From assembly GCA_041395245.1 (NCBI GenBank), contig JAWLAY010000014.1:62001-126000 (forward strand): a stretch of 64,000 bases of DNA, in the 5' to 3' direction. The stretch comes from Aquimonas sp041395245 (lineage in GTDB: Bacteria; Pseudomonadota; Gammaproteobacteria; Xanthomonadales; Xanthomonadaceae). The position numbers and the translations under genes are program-made. Each line of letters opens with the position of its first letter. The first letter of the stretch is position 1. This document shows, piece after piece, positions 33,266 through 41,571 of this stretch. The notes below the pieces were generated by a model. That model was not told the origin of the DNA. It saw nothing but the letters and a program-made list of their open reading frames with translations, and ran no database searches.

Positions 33266-33685
33266 CATAGTATTCTGAGATGTGTCACGGACTAGCCGTC
33301 GAGGGTGCGTGCGACTGCGTACTGGTTGGCCGTCCTGATAGTCCGCCAGCGCGCGACGCCCTGAAACGCCGAGTGGCGAATCGACTTACATCAAGCACAA
33401 GCATGTCGAGCCTAGCTGGTCGAAAAAAGACATCACAATCGAGCGATTCGAGCGCTTGTATCGGCATGGTGTGCGGCGCACTTGGGTGTTCAAGAGCTTC
33501 GCGCTGGCGCGAGGCATCAACGAAATGTGCTTGTGTGTTGTAACCGAGCAACTCCCCACGAAGACTTGGGCGGACTGCCTCCCAAGCGGTTTCTGGCTCA
33601 GTCAACAGTCGCCTCGGAGTGCCAATAGTCGACTGTCGAGTTGACAGGGGCAGCTAGCGTGGTGGTAAGGCGCTTGGCTCACCGC
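33266..33685. other. Gap between the island promoter and hda, possible decayed gene
   Basis: About 420 bp without a supported gene. Both strands are open for about 100 codons around 33285-33644, but neither frame has an ATG start with a ribosome binding site or a family I know. An interrupted inverted repeat (GTCAACAGTCG ... CGACTGTcgaGTTGAC) lies near 33601-33646. A 10-bp sequence TAGTCGACTG (about 33627) is also found at about 30063 near the other island edge. This could be a recombination scar or chance. Confidence 0.4.
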
Positions 33686-34378
33686 TCAATCGTTGGTCAG
33701 TACGCTGCGCACGAAGGGTACGGTGATGCGGCGTTGTTCGGCGAGGCTGGCGCGGTCGAGGCGGTCGAGGACCTGTAGCAAGCCGTTGAGGTCGCGCGGG
33801 TAGTGGCGGAACAGGTAGTCGATGACGGGGTCGTCCATGCTCATTCCGCGTGTGGCGGCGGCTTGGCGTAGCCAGTCGCGGCGGCCTTGATCGTCCAGTG
33901 GGGTCAGCGAAAAGCGCAGACCATGCTGCAGGCGCGAGCGCAGGTCGGGCAGGCTCAACGACAGCGCTTGCGGCGCGGCATTGGCGCTGTAGATGGCGGT
34001 GCCGCCAAGATCGTGGGCGCGGTTGTGCAGGCGGAATAGTGCTTCTTCGACGTGGCGCTGCCCGGCGATGGCGTCGACATCGTCGACGCACAGGAGTGCA
34101 TTGCCGTCCGTCGCGTCGAGGGTGGCTTCGGCTGCTTGCGCCAGCAGGCGCAAGGGCAGATAGCTCACCGCGCGCTCATGTGCGCTGGCGGCAGCCATCG
34201 TTGCCAGCAGCAAATGCGTCTTGCCGCTGTCGGCGGGACCGTGCAGGAACAGGCTTTCATGACGGTCGCCCTGGCCGGTGGCCGATAGCAGGGCGCGCAG
34301 TTCGGCGTTGCCTAGGAAGTCGTCTAGCCGAAACGCCCGTTGCGAGCGCAAGGCCAGCGGAAGCTGCGGTGTAGTCAT
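33686..34378 (-). CDS. hda: DnaA-related regulator Hda
   Basis: A 230-aa AAA+ protein related to DnaA domain III. Hda with the DNA-bound sliding clamp stimulates hydrolysis of DnaA-ATP after initiation. The N-terminus P-Q-L-P-L-A-L matches the clamp-binding motif. Walker A is G-P-A-D-S-G-K-T at about 47-54, and Walker B is L-L-C-V-D-D-V-D-A near 94-102. It lacks the DnaA DNA-binding domain IV. Its start overlaps the end of the PerM-like gene (ATGA), so translation is coupled. The DUF2066-perM-hda order is conserved in many gammaproteobacteria. Confidence 0.95.
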   Translation of the reverse strand: MTTPQLPLALRSQRAFRLDDFLGNAELRALLSATGQGDRHESLFLHGPADSGKTHLLLATMAAASAHERAVSYLPLRLLAQAAEATLDATDGNALLCVDDVDAIAGQRHVEEALFRLHNRAHDLGGTAIYSANAAPQALSLSLPDLRSRLQHGLRFSLTPLDDQGRRDWLRQAAATRGMSMDDPVIDYLFRHYPRDLNGLLQVLDRLDRASLAEQRRITVPFVRSVLTND

Positions 34379-35547
34379 GCGTTGACGGAGGGCGGCTTGT
34401 CGGCGTCCTGCGTGGCGCTGGTTGCGGTCGACTCGACAGTTGAAACATGGGCGTTCGCGACGTCATGGATGACCGCGTCTTCGACGGCGCGTTCGGCGGC
34501 ACCGTACAGGCTGCTTTCGGTGTAACGCTCGTGCAGCCAGCGCAGCACCACCATGATGACGGCGGCGACCGGCAAGGCCAGCAGCACGCCGAGAAAGCCG
34601 AACAGCTGCCCGCCCGCCATGATGGCAAAGATCACGGCGACGGGATGCATGCCGATCTTGTCGCCGACCAGCCATGGTGTCAGCACGAAGCCCTCGATGA
34701 TCTGGCCGAAGCCGAACACACCGGCGACCAGCAGGACATGCAGCAGGTCGCCATGCTGGACCAGAGCGGCGATCAGTCCGGCGCCAAAGCCGACGATGAC
34801 GCCGAGGTAGGGCACGAAGCTGACCAGTCCGGCGAGCATGCCGATCAACAGTGCCAGATCGATGTCGATCAAGCTCAGGCCAAGGGTGTAGATCGCGCCC
34901 AGCGCCAGCATCACGCTGACCTGTCCACGCAGGAAGCTGCCCAGCACGGCGTCGGATTCGCTAGCCAGTCGCACGACAGTGGGTTCGATGGCGCGCGGCA
35001 GCAGTTCGCGAATCCGCGCCACCATGCCGTCCCAGTCGCGTAGCAGGTAGAACGTGACCACCGGAATCAGGGTGAGATTCGCGATGAACTCCAGCACCGC
35101 CATGCCCGAGCGCGACAGGCCACCGAACACAGTCGCCGCCGCCGACCCGGCTTGCTGCCAGTATTGCTTGGCCATGCCCAGCACATTGCCGATCTGCAGG
35201 CGATCCAGATCGAAGCCGGTCTGTTGCGCCAGCCATGGCAGGGCCACGGTCTCGAACCACGCCAGGTAGACCGGCAAGCGTTCACCGAAATGGACGATCT
35301 GCTTCTGCAACATCGGAATCAACAGCAACACCACGCTGATCACGGCCAGCGTCATCAGGCCGAACACCACGGCCACTGCCGCTGTGCGCGACAGTCGCCA
35401 GGTTTGCAGTCGATCCACCAGCGGATCACCCAGATAGGCGAACAGTGCGGCGGCGGCAAAGGGTGTCAGCACGGGTGCAAGCAGGTACAGCAAGGCGGAC
35501 AGCACGACAGTCAGCGCCAGCAATTGCCATTTCTGCGTGTCGGTCAT
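34375..35547 (-). CDS. AI-2E/PerM family membrane transporter
   Basis: A 390-aa inner-membrane protein with about eight transmembrane helices and the large extracytoplasmic domain of the family. It begins M-T-D-T-Q-K-W-Q-L-L-A-L-T-V-V-L and contains the conserved S-F-V-P-Y-L-G-V-I-V-G-F-G segment and G-D-K-I-G-M-H-P-V-A-V-I-F-A. ATG 35547 is chosen because the family N-terminus begins there; the frame extends upstream without similarity. Members include AI-2 exporters and ion/sugar transporters, so the substrate is open. It overlaps hda. Confidence 0.92.
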   Translation of the reverse strand: MTDTQKWQLLALTVVLSALLYLLAPVLTPFAAAALFAYLGDPLVDRLQTWRLSRTAAVAVVFGLMTLAVISVVLLLIPMLQKQIVHFGERLPVYLAWFETVALPWLAQQTGFDLDRLQIGNVLGMAKQYWQQAGSAAATVFGGLSRSGMAVLEFIANLTLIPVVTFYLLRDWDGMVARIRELLPRAIEPTVVRLASESDAVLGSFLRGQVSVMLALGAIYTLGLSLIDIDLALLIGMLAGLVSFVPYLGVIVGFGAGLIAALVQHGDLLHVLLVAGVFGFGQIIEGFVLTPWLVGDKIGMHPVAVIFAIMAGGQLFGFLGVLLALPVAAVIMVVLRWLHERYTESSLYGAAERAVEDAVIHDVANAHVSTVESTATSATQDADKPPSVNA

Positions 35548-35671
35548 GCGGTGAACCTCACGGTTGTGGGTGAACGGGATTGCCTGGGCGACGGTCTTGC
35601 AGTGTCGACTGGTGCGCTCGACGCGCAGGGTGGACGTCGGGGATTGCCAAGTCGTGACGCGCGACCGAGGC

Positions 35672-36772
35672 TCAGGGCTGCCAGCGGTAGACCGGTGTCT
35701 CGTCAACGCGTTGTCCCGCCGGGACCAACTGGCGGGAGACGGCGAGCGAGGCATCCAGCGATTCCAGTCCGGCAGCAAGGTCCAGAGTCAGCCACAGCAG
35801 ACCATCCTGCGTCGCGTCGACCTGCAGGCTGCGCACCAGTGCCAGGCTGCGCAGGTAGGCATTCATCTGGGCGTAGTCGAGCGCCGATCCGACGTCGCTG
35901 ACAACGATGCGATAGCGACCAGGCGTGCCAATCAAGGCGGTATGCGCGTAGCGCTTGGCCAGACCGTCGATGGCCACATCGCCAGCGCGCGCCAGCAAGG
36001 CCGTGGCGTCCAGACCGGCATCCGACCAGCGTTGCACGACCTCATCGCCATCCACCAGAACCCACGAAGCGGACCAGCCGTTGTCATTGCGTTGCAGGCG
36101 ACCGGCCAGCACCGCGCGGTTGTCGTAGCGCGCACTGGCAGCGCGCAGCGCGCTGAGGTCCTCGCGCCAGACCTGGTCGACCTGTATGGCAGACTGGTCC
36201 TCGATATCAAGCAGCGGGAAAAGCAGGGCGATGCCGCGGTCGGCGGCCCGCTTGGTCAGGGCGTTCACCGCGTTCGCCTGGGCTTCTGCTACCAGACGCG
36301 CGCCGCGACCATCATCGATCCCCAGCCACACCGTGACGGCGGGTCGCGGCACGGACCAGACCGCGACGCCCGCGTCGCGCAGCCAGCGATCCACGGCGTC
36401 CGGCTGAAAGCGTGCGATCAGCGTCTGCGTGCGGACCGCTGCACCGTTTTCGATACGCGCGTCCTCGCGGTAGCGGAAGTTCTGAATCCATTGCGACGCA
36501 TTGGCGAGGCCGCTGGACAAGGCGCCATTCTGCGCGACCTGCAGGTCACCGCTCAGCTTGATCGCCACGTTGGCGAGCGCCTGAGGCAGGGCCGCGCTGC
36601 GCGCCCCTTCCGATTGGTCTTCGACGCTTGTCTCGCCTTCGTACAGGTCGATGCTCTGTGCGGTGCTGCCGAGACTGATCGTCAGCAGACAGAGTGCCGC
36701 CAGGAAACGCACGAATGCGGCACGGGCGGGGCGCGAAGAGAGAGTCGTGGTGGTGGATTGAATGGGCGGCAC
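35672..36772 (-). CDS. DUF2066 family exported protein
   Basis: A protein of about 366 aa with a likely signal peptide (F-V-R-F-L-A-A-L-C-L-L-T-I-S-L-G-S-T-A-Q). It is recognisable as DUF2066 by content and by its position between purM and perM-hda, a common arrangement. The mature part contains A-L-P-Q-A-L-A-N-V-A-I-K-L-S-G-D and a C-terminal T-P-V-Y-R-W. The start is uncertain: GTG 36772 gives a normal signal peptide, while ATGs further upstream add unrelated residues and run into purM. It is divergent from purM. Function unknown. Confidence 0.8.
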   Translation of the reverse strand: MPPIQSTTTTLSSRPARAAFVRFLAALCLLTISLGSTAQSIDLYEGETSVEDQSEGARSAALPQALANVAIKLSGDLQVAQNGALSSGLANASQWIQNFRYREDARIENGAAVRTQTLIARFQPDAVDRWLRDAGVAVWSVPRPAVTVWLGIDDGRGARLVAEAQANAVNALTKRAADRGIALLFPLLDIEDQSAIQVDQVWREDLSALRAASARYDNRAVLAGRLQRNDNGWSASWVLVDGDEVVQRWSDAGLDATALLARAGDVAIDGLAKRYAHTALIGTPGRYRIVVSDVGSALDYAQMNAYLRSLALVRSLQVDATQDGLLWLTLDLAAGLESLDASLAVSRQLVPAGQRVDETPVYRWQP

Positions 36773-36851
36773 GGGGACGTTCCAGCGTGGCGAAGGGCTT
36801 GAGTTTAACCGCCCTGCTATCATTCGCGCCCCTTTGTTTCGGTGCGCTGCC

Positions 36852-37907
36852 GTGACTGCTCCCACTTCCCTGACCTATCGTGACGCGGGTGTCGACATCG
36901 ATGCTGGCAATGAACTGGTGCGCCGGATCGGGCCGCTGGTGAAACGTACCAACCGACCCGAAGTGATGGGCGGTCTCGGTGGCTTCGGTGCACTGTTCAA
37001 TCTGGCGGGCAAGTATCGCGAGCCGGTACTGGTCTCTGGCACCGACGGTGTGGGTACCAAGCTGAAGCTGGCCCAGCAGTTGAACCGGCATGACAGCATC
37101 GGCATCGATCTGGTCGGCATGTGCGTCAACGATGTGCTGGTACAGGGTGCCGAGTCGCTGTTTTTTCTCGATTATTTCGCCACCGGCAAGCTTGATGTCG
37201 ACACCACGGTCAGTGTGATTTCCGGTATCGCCAAGGGCTGCGAGCTGGCCGGTTGTGCCTTGATCGGTGGCGAAACCGCCGAGATGCCCGACATGTACCC
37301 ACCGGGCGAATACGATCTGGCGGGGTTCTGTGTCGGTGCGGTGGAAAAGTCCGCCGTGCTGGATGGCGGCGCCGTGCGCGAGGGCGACGTGATCCTCGGC
37401 ATCGCCTCCAGCGGTGCGCATTCGAATGGTTATTCGCTGATCCGCCGCATCGTGGATCGCGCCGGTCGTCCGTTTGATCTACAGATTGGCGATGTTTCGC
37501 TCGCCGATGCGCTGATGGCACCCACGGTGATTTACGTCAAACCGATCCTGCAACTGCTGACGACCCACAATCCGGGTGCGCAGCCGCAGGGCATCCATGC
37601 CATGGCGCACATCACCGGCGGCGGATTGGAAGAGAACATCATCCGGGTCATCCCGGAGGGACTCGGTCTGGACATCGACAGCAGCACCTGGTTGCTGCCG
37701 CCCCTGTTCGATTGGCTGCAGCGCGAAGGCGCGGTGGCGCAACGTGAAATGTGGCGCACCTTCAACTGCGGCATCGGTTACACCCTGATCGTGCCAGAGA
37801 CGGCGGTTGTCGCGATATCGGCCGATCTGCGCGGTTTGGGATTGGCGCATTGGGATATTGGGCGTGTGGTGCGCGCCACCGGCGAGCCGCGCGTCCATAT
37901 TCGCTGA
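36852..37907 (+). CDS. purM: Phosphoribosylformylglycinamidine cyclo-ligase
   Basis: A 351-aa AIR synthetase, the fifth step of de novo purine synthesis (FGAM + ATP to AIR). Characteristic segments are Y-R-D-A-G-V-D-I-D-A-G, G-G-F-G-A-L-F, S-G-T-D-G-V-G-T-K-L and G-G-E-T-A-E-M-P. The frame is open 30 codons upstream, but the family N-terminus begins at GTG 36852. purN follows after 1 bp, so the two are an operon. Divergent from DUF2066. Confidence 0.97.
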   Translation: MTAPTSLTYRDAGVDIDAGNELVRRIGPLVKRTNRPEVMGGLGGFGALFNLAGKYREPVLVSGTDGVGTKLKLAQQLNRHDSIGIDLVGMCVNDVLVQGAESLFFLDYFATGKLDVDTTVSVISGIAKGCELAGCALIGGETAEMPDMYPPGEYDLAGFCVGAVEKSAVLDGGAVREGDVILGIASSGAHSNGYSLIRRIVDRAGRPFDLQIGDVSLADALMAPTVIYVKPILQLLTTHNPGAQPQGIHAMAHITGGGLEENIIRVIPEGLGLDIDSSTWLLPPLFDWLQREGAVAQREMWRTFNCGIGYTLIVPETAVVAISADLRGLGLAHWDIGRVVRATGEPRVHIR

Positions 37908-37908
37908 C

Positions 37909-38598
37909 ATGCCGGACACCTTGCCGCGGGTTGCCGTGCTGGCCTCGGGTGCGGGCAGCACGCTGTGCGCGTTGATCGATGCACAACGTGCCGGGCTGCT
38001 GCCGGTGCAGTTCGTCGGACTGTTTTCTGACAAGCCTGCGGCGCCCGCGCTGGAGCACGCCCTGCGTGCCGACATACCCGTCTGCGCGCTGTCGCCGATG
38101 GGATTCGCCAATCGCGCCGCACACGATGCCGCACTGTTCGAGCGGGTGGCGGAATCCTGTCCCGACCTGGTGGTGTGCGCGGGCTATATGCGCATCATCG
38201 AAGCGGCCAGCACGCGGCGCTTTGCCGGTCGCATGATCAACCTACACCCGTCGTTATTGCCCCGTCATCGCGGCCTGCACACCCATCGCGCGGCATTGCA
38301 GGCGGGCGATGCACGCCACGGAGCGAGCGTGCATCTGGTGACGGCCGAGCTCGACGGGGGACCGATCATCGCCCAGGTTCACGTTGCCATTCGTGCCGAA
38401 GATGATCCGTCAACGCTCGAAACGCGCGTACGCGGCGTTGAGCGCCCGTTGCTGGTGGCCGTGCTCGCGGCGTGGGCGAACGGCGTCCTGCGCTGCGCAC
38501 CAGTGTCCATTCAGTTCGGCGACAACACACTCGCTGCGCCGCTGTGGATGGACCATGACGGCCAACTTCGTACAGGCAAACCGCAATGCGTGGCATGA
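37909..38598 (+). CDS. purN: Phosphoribosylglycinamide formyltransferase
   Basis: A 229-aa GAR transformylase using 10-formyl-THF, third step of purine synthesis. The N-terminal V-A-V-L-A-S-G-A-G-S-T-L-C-A-L covers the phosphate-binding loop. The active-site motif appears as N-L-H-P-S-L-L-P-R-H-R-G near residue 107, and the catalytic Asp lies in T-A-E-L-D-G-G-P-I-I. Compared with the usual F-x-G-x-x-T-H-x-R-A it reads L-H-T-H-R-A-A-L, still with both His. It starts 1 bp after purM ends and overlaps the next gene. Confidence 0.95.
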   Translation: MPDTLPRVAVLASGAGSTLCALIDAQRAGLLPVQFVGLFSDKPAAPALEHALRADIPVCALSPMGFANRAAHDAALFERVAESCPDLVVCAGYMRIIEAASTRRFAGRMINLHPSLLPRHRGLHTHRAALQAGDARHGASVHLVTAELDGGPIIAQVHVAIRAEDDPSTLETRVRGVERPLLVAVLAAWANGVLRCAPVSIQFGDNTLAAPLWMDHDGQLRTGKPQCVA

Positions 38599-39314
38599 CA
38601 TTTCTGCTGGGTGTATGGATGACCGGTACGCTTCATGCAGCGGCGCTGACGCCCTTTACCGCCCATTACCAGGTGTTCGAGGGCGGCAAGGCCCAGGGTG
38701 AGGCCAGTCTGCAACTCGCTTCCAGCGGACCGGGCGAATGGCGTTACGCGATGTCGGTGCGCGGGACATCCGGTTTGGCCCGCATTGCCGGTTTCGAGAT
38801 GCAGCAGTCCACCGTGTTGCGCGAGCAGGGTGAACGCCTGATTCCCGTCTCGGCGCACAGTGAGGGCGGCGTGCTGTTCAAGCACAAGGTGATCGAAACC
38901 CTCTTCGACTGGACGCGGCGCGAAGTTCGCTGGACTGGCGATGTCAAATCCGACCAGCGCGGCCCGGTCGCCCTGCAGGACGACAGCGTCAGCGGCCAGG
39001 CGCTGAACCTGTTGATCAGTCTCGATGTTCCGCAAGACATCGCGGTCGGCCAGGCCTTGCGCTACCACATGGTCGAACGCGGCAAGGCCAAGGACGTGGC
39101 CTACGTCGCGCGCGGGATGGAAACCATCGATGTCCCCGCCGGTCGCTACGCGGCCCAGGCGCTGACCTATGATCGCGGCGAAGGCGAGCACCAGAAAGAC
39201 ACCACGGTGTGGATCAGTCCTGAGCTCGACCTGCCGACGCCGATCCGCGTGCTACAGCGCGAGGAAGGCGAGGATGCCTTCGAAATGCGACTGGTTCGGG
39301 TGGAGCGGCGCTGA
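38595..39314 (+). CDS. DUF3108 exported protein
   Basis: A 239-aa protein with a signal peptide (M-T-F-L-L-G-V-W-M-T-G-T-L-H-A-A). The mature part F-T-A-H-Y-Q-V-F-E-G-G-K-A-Q-G and the C-terminal P-T-P-I-R-V-L-Q-R-E-E-G are typical of DUF3108, proteins commonly found beside purN in Xanthomonadales. ATG 38595 overlaps the purN stop (ATGA); an ATG three codons earlier is an alternative. It probably folds as a periplasmic beta-barrel-like lipocalin type. Function unknown. Confidence 0.85.
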   Translation: MTFLLGVWMTGTLHAAALTPFTAHYQVFEGGKAQGEASLQLASSGPGEWRYAMSVRGTSGLARIAGFEMQQSTVLREQGERLIPVSAHSEGGVLFKHKVIETLFDWTRREVRWTGDVKSDQRGPVALQDDSVSGQALNLLISLDVPQDIAVGQALRYHMVERGKAKDVAYVARGMETIDVPAGRYAAQALTYDRGEGEHQKDTTVWISPELDLPTPIRVLQREEGEDAFEMRLVRVERR

Positions 39315-39334
39315 ATCGCCGATGCGTCGGCCAA

Positions 39335-40495
39335 TTACTGCGAGCTCAGAACATCCAATGCGGCGCTAACTTGCGCTTCACGACCGAGAGCCTTGCCAAC
39401 GGCCAATAGGCGTTCGCGCAACTGCTCGCGGTTGCCGCCACACACGGTGGCATGGCCCACTTTTCGACCCGGGCGCGACGTCTTGCCGTAGTCATGCCAG
39501 TGCACGCCGGGGACGGTGAGTGCGGCGTGCTCATCGGGCAGATCGCCGATCCAGTTCAACATCGCGCTGTGGCCACGCGCGGCGGTTTCGCCGAGCGGCA
39601 GACCCATCACGGCGCGCAGGTGATTTTCAAATTGACTGCACTCCGCGCCTTCGATGGTCCAATGGCCCGAGTTGTGGACGCGGGGAGCCATCTCGTTGGC
39701 CAACAGGCAACCATCGACCTCGAACAATTCCAGCGCGAACACGCCGACGTAGTCGAGTTGATCGGCGACTGCTTTGGCGTGACGAAGCGCCTCGGCGGTC
39801 GTGTGGTCGGTCACCGAAGCGGGTGCCAGACTGAGCGACAACACGCCATCATGATGCCAGTTGCGGGTCAGCGGCCAGTGGCGGAACTCGCCCGAACGCG
39901 AACGCACGGCGATGACCGACAACTCGCGCTGAAAGCGCACGAAACTCTCCAGAATCAGACTGGCGGAATCGCGGCCTGCCGATAGCGCGGTCCACGCGGC
40001 ATCGACGTCATCCAGGCTGCGCAGTCGGTATTGGCCTTTGCCGTCGTATCCGAGTCGACGCGTCTTGAGGACGCTGGGTACGCCGATCTCGCACGCCGCA
40101 GCGCGCAGCGCGTCCAGCGTATCCACCGCACGAAACGCCGGAGTGCCGATGCCCAGCGATTGGAACAGGGTCTTTTCGGCCAACCGGTCCTGCGCCACGC
40201 CGAGCGCGCGTGGGTTGGGGTAAACGGGGATGCGCTCAGCCAGCCAGTGCGCACTGTCGGCGGGCACGTTCTCGAAGTCGAAGGTCGCAAAATCCACTTG
40301 CTCGGCAAAGCGTGCAAGCGCCTCGTGGTCGCGGTAGTCGGCGTGCATCAAGGCGGCGACCTGCCCACCGCAGGCGTGTTCGTCGGTGTCCAGCATCAGG
40401 AATTTCGCGCCCAGTGGCGCACCTGCCAGAGCCAGCATGCGGGCCAGTTGCCCGCCACCCAGAATGCCGACGCGCACCAGTTCGCGAGAACTCAT
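39335..40495 (-). CDS. purK: N5-carboxyaminoimidazole ribonucleotide synthase
   Basis: A 386-aa ATP-grasp enzyme that carboxylates AIR to N5-CAIR with bicarbonate and ATP. It begins V-G-I-L-G-G-G-Q-L-A-R-M-L. The ATP-grasp part contains T-R-R-L-G-Y-D-G-K-G-Q and F-A-L-E-L-F-E-V-D-G, then M-A-P-R-V-H-N-S-G-H-W-T-I-E. It overlaps purE by ATGA. purE-purK converge with purM-purN-DUF3108, 20 bp apart. Confidence 0.97.
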   Translation of the reverse strand: MSSRELVRVGILGGGQLARMLALAGAPLGAKFLMLDTDEHACGGQVAALMHADYRDHEALARFAEQVDFATFDFENVPADSAHWLAERIPVYPNPRALGVAQDRLAEKTLFQSLGIGTPAFRAVDTLDALRAAACEIGVPSVLKTRRLGYDGKGQYRLRSLDDVDAAWTALSAGRDSASLILESFVRFQRELSVIAVRSRSGEFRHWPLTRNWHHDGVLSLSLAPASVTDHTTAEALRHAKAVADQLDYVGVFALELFEVDGCLLANEMAPRVHNSGHWTIEGAECSQFENHLRAVMGLPLGETAARGHSAMLNWIGDLPDEHAALTVPGVHWHDYGKTSRPGRKVGHATVCGGNREQLRERLLAVGKALGREAQVSAALDVLSSQ

Positions 40496-41010
40496 GCGCC
40501 CCCCAGCGGAAGACGCGGGTCGGGATGCGCCAGAACGTCTTCAGTCTGCCGCTCGCGGAATGCGGTCAACGCGGCAGCAATCGACGCATCGTCGGCAGCC
40601 AGCAAGGCGGCCGCGAACAGGCCCGCATTGGCGGCACCTGCAGGTCCGATGGCAAAGGTCGCCACCGGAATGCCGGCCGGCATCTGCACGATCGACAGCA
40701 GTGAATCGAGTCCGTTGAGTGCCTTCGATTGCACCGGGACACCAAGCACCGGCACGCTCGTTTTCGCGGCGATCATGCCCGGCAAATGTGCCGCGCCGCC
40801 CGCACCCGCGATGATCGCGCGCAGCCCACGCGCCTGCGCGGATTCCGCGTAGGCAAACAACAGATCGGGAGTGCGATGCGCGGAGACCACCTGTACCTCG
40901 TGCGGCACGCCAAGCGCCTCCAGACGCTGCACGGCGTGTTGCATCGTTTCCCAGTCGGATCGCGAACCCATCACCACGCCTACGCGCGGTGCGACGGTGG
41001 ATGTGGTCAC
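40492..41010 (-). CDS. purE: N5-carboxyaminoimidazole ribonucleotide mutase
   Basis: A 172-aa class I PurE that converts N5-CAIR to CAIR. Motifs: V-V-M-G-S-R-S-D-W-E-T-M at the start, V-V-S-A-H-R-T-P with the catalytic His, and G-A-G-G-A-A-H-L-P-G-M. It is the first gene of purE-purK. The repeat element at 41053-41221 lies just upstream, between purE and the divergent Trm112-like gene. Confidence 0.97.
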   Translation of the reverse strand: MTTSTVAPRVGVVMGSRSDWETMQHAVQRLEALGVPHEVQVVSAHRTPDLLFAYAESAQARGLRAIIAGAGGAAHLPGMIAAKTSVPVLGVPVQSKALNGLDSLLSIVQMPAGIPVATFAIGPAGAANAGLFAAALLAADDASIAAALTAFRERQTEDVLAHPDPRLPLGGA

Positions 41011-41052
41011 GCTGATGCCCCTGCGGCTGAGTCGGGCGCATAGTCTAGACGG

Positions 41053-41221
41053 CTAGGAGCCTGCGCGGCAGAAGCCGACCGGTCTGCAAAGCCGTCTGCG
41101 CGGTCCATTATTTCCGCCGTTTCTTGGCCCATAGCCGTGCTATGGGCCGGCGAATCGTCGAAAATCTGTCCTCGCGCAGCCGACTTTTCGCCTCGATCGT
41201 TTCTGCCGCGCAGGCTCCTAG
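41053..41221. repeat. 169-bp MITE-like element with 21-bp perfect terminal inverted repeats
   Basis: The ends (41053-41073 and 41201-41221) are perfect 21-bp inverted repeats that begin CTAGGAGCCTGCG. In the middle a perfect 9-bp hairpin (GGCCCATAG, 5-nt loop) lies at 41126-41148. There is no coding capacity. The compact symmetrical build suggests a non-autonomous mobile repeat or a REP-like palindromic unit. No second copy is obvious in the window, and I see no clear target-site duplication. It fills most of the purE / Trm112-like intergenic region. Confidence 0.7.
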
Positions 41222-41304
41222 CGCCGCCGTCCTTGCCACAGCGTGCTTTGCATTGCGTCTGGACGATTGCGACAATCCGCCGATTGCAGAGAAGGACGCA
41301 CCCC

Positions 41305-41568
41305 ATGCCCATCGACAAACGTCTGCTCGACATCCTGTGTTGTCCGCTCAGCCGCCAACCCTTGCAGATGCTGCCGCGCGAACGGCTCGACGCCCTGAAT
41401 GCGGCGTTCGCCGCAGGTCGTGTCAAACAGCACGATGGTGCGGCACTGGGCCAGAGTGTGAGCGAGGCGTTGGTCACGGCCGATGGCAAGCGCGCCTATC
41501 GGATTGACGATGGCATCCCCGTGTTGCTGATCGAAGAAGCCATCGAACTCGATCTGCTCGGACTTTGA
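41305..41568 (+). CDS. Trm112 family small protein
   Basis: An 87-aa Trm112-like (YcaR-type) protein. It starts M-P-I-D-K-R-L-L-D-I-L-C-C-P-L and ends with the conserved Y-R-I-D-D-G-I-P-V-L-L-I-E-E-A. The first C-C-P part of the usual zinc site is present, but the second Cys pair is not. AAGGA precedes ATG 41305 with about 8 nt spacing. Homologues support methyltransferases or associate with lpxK and kdsB; here it lies 3 bp upstream of nadC. Confidence 0.9.
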   Translation: MPIDKRLLDILCCPLSRQPLQMLPRERLDALNAAFAAGRVKQHDGAALGQSVSEALVTADGKRAYRIDDGIPVLLIEEAIELDLLGL

Positions 41569-41571
41569 CGG

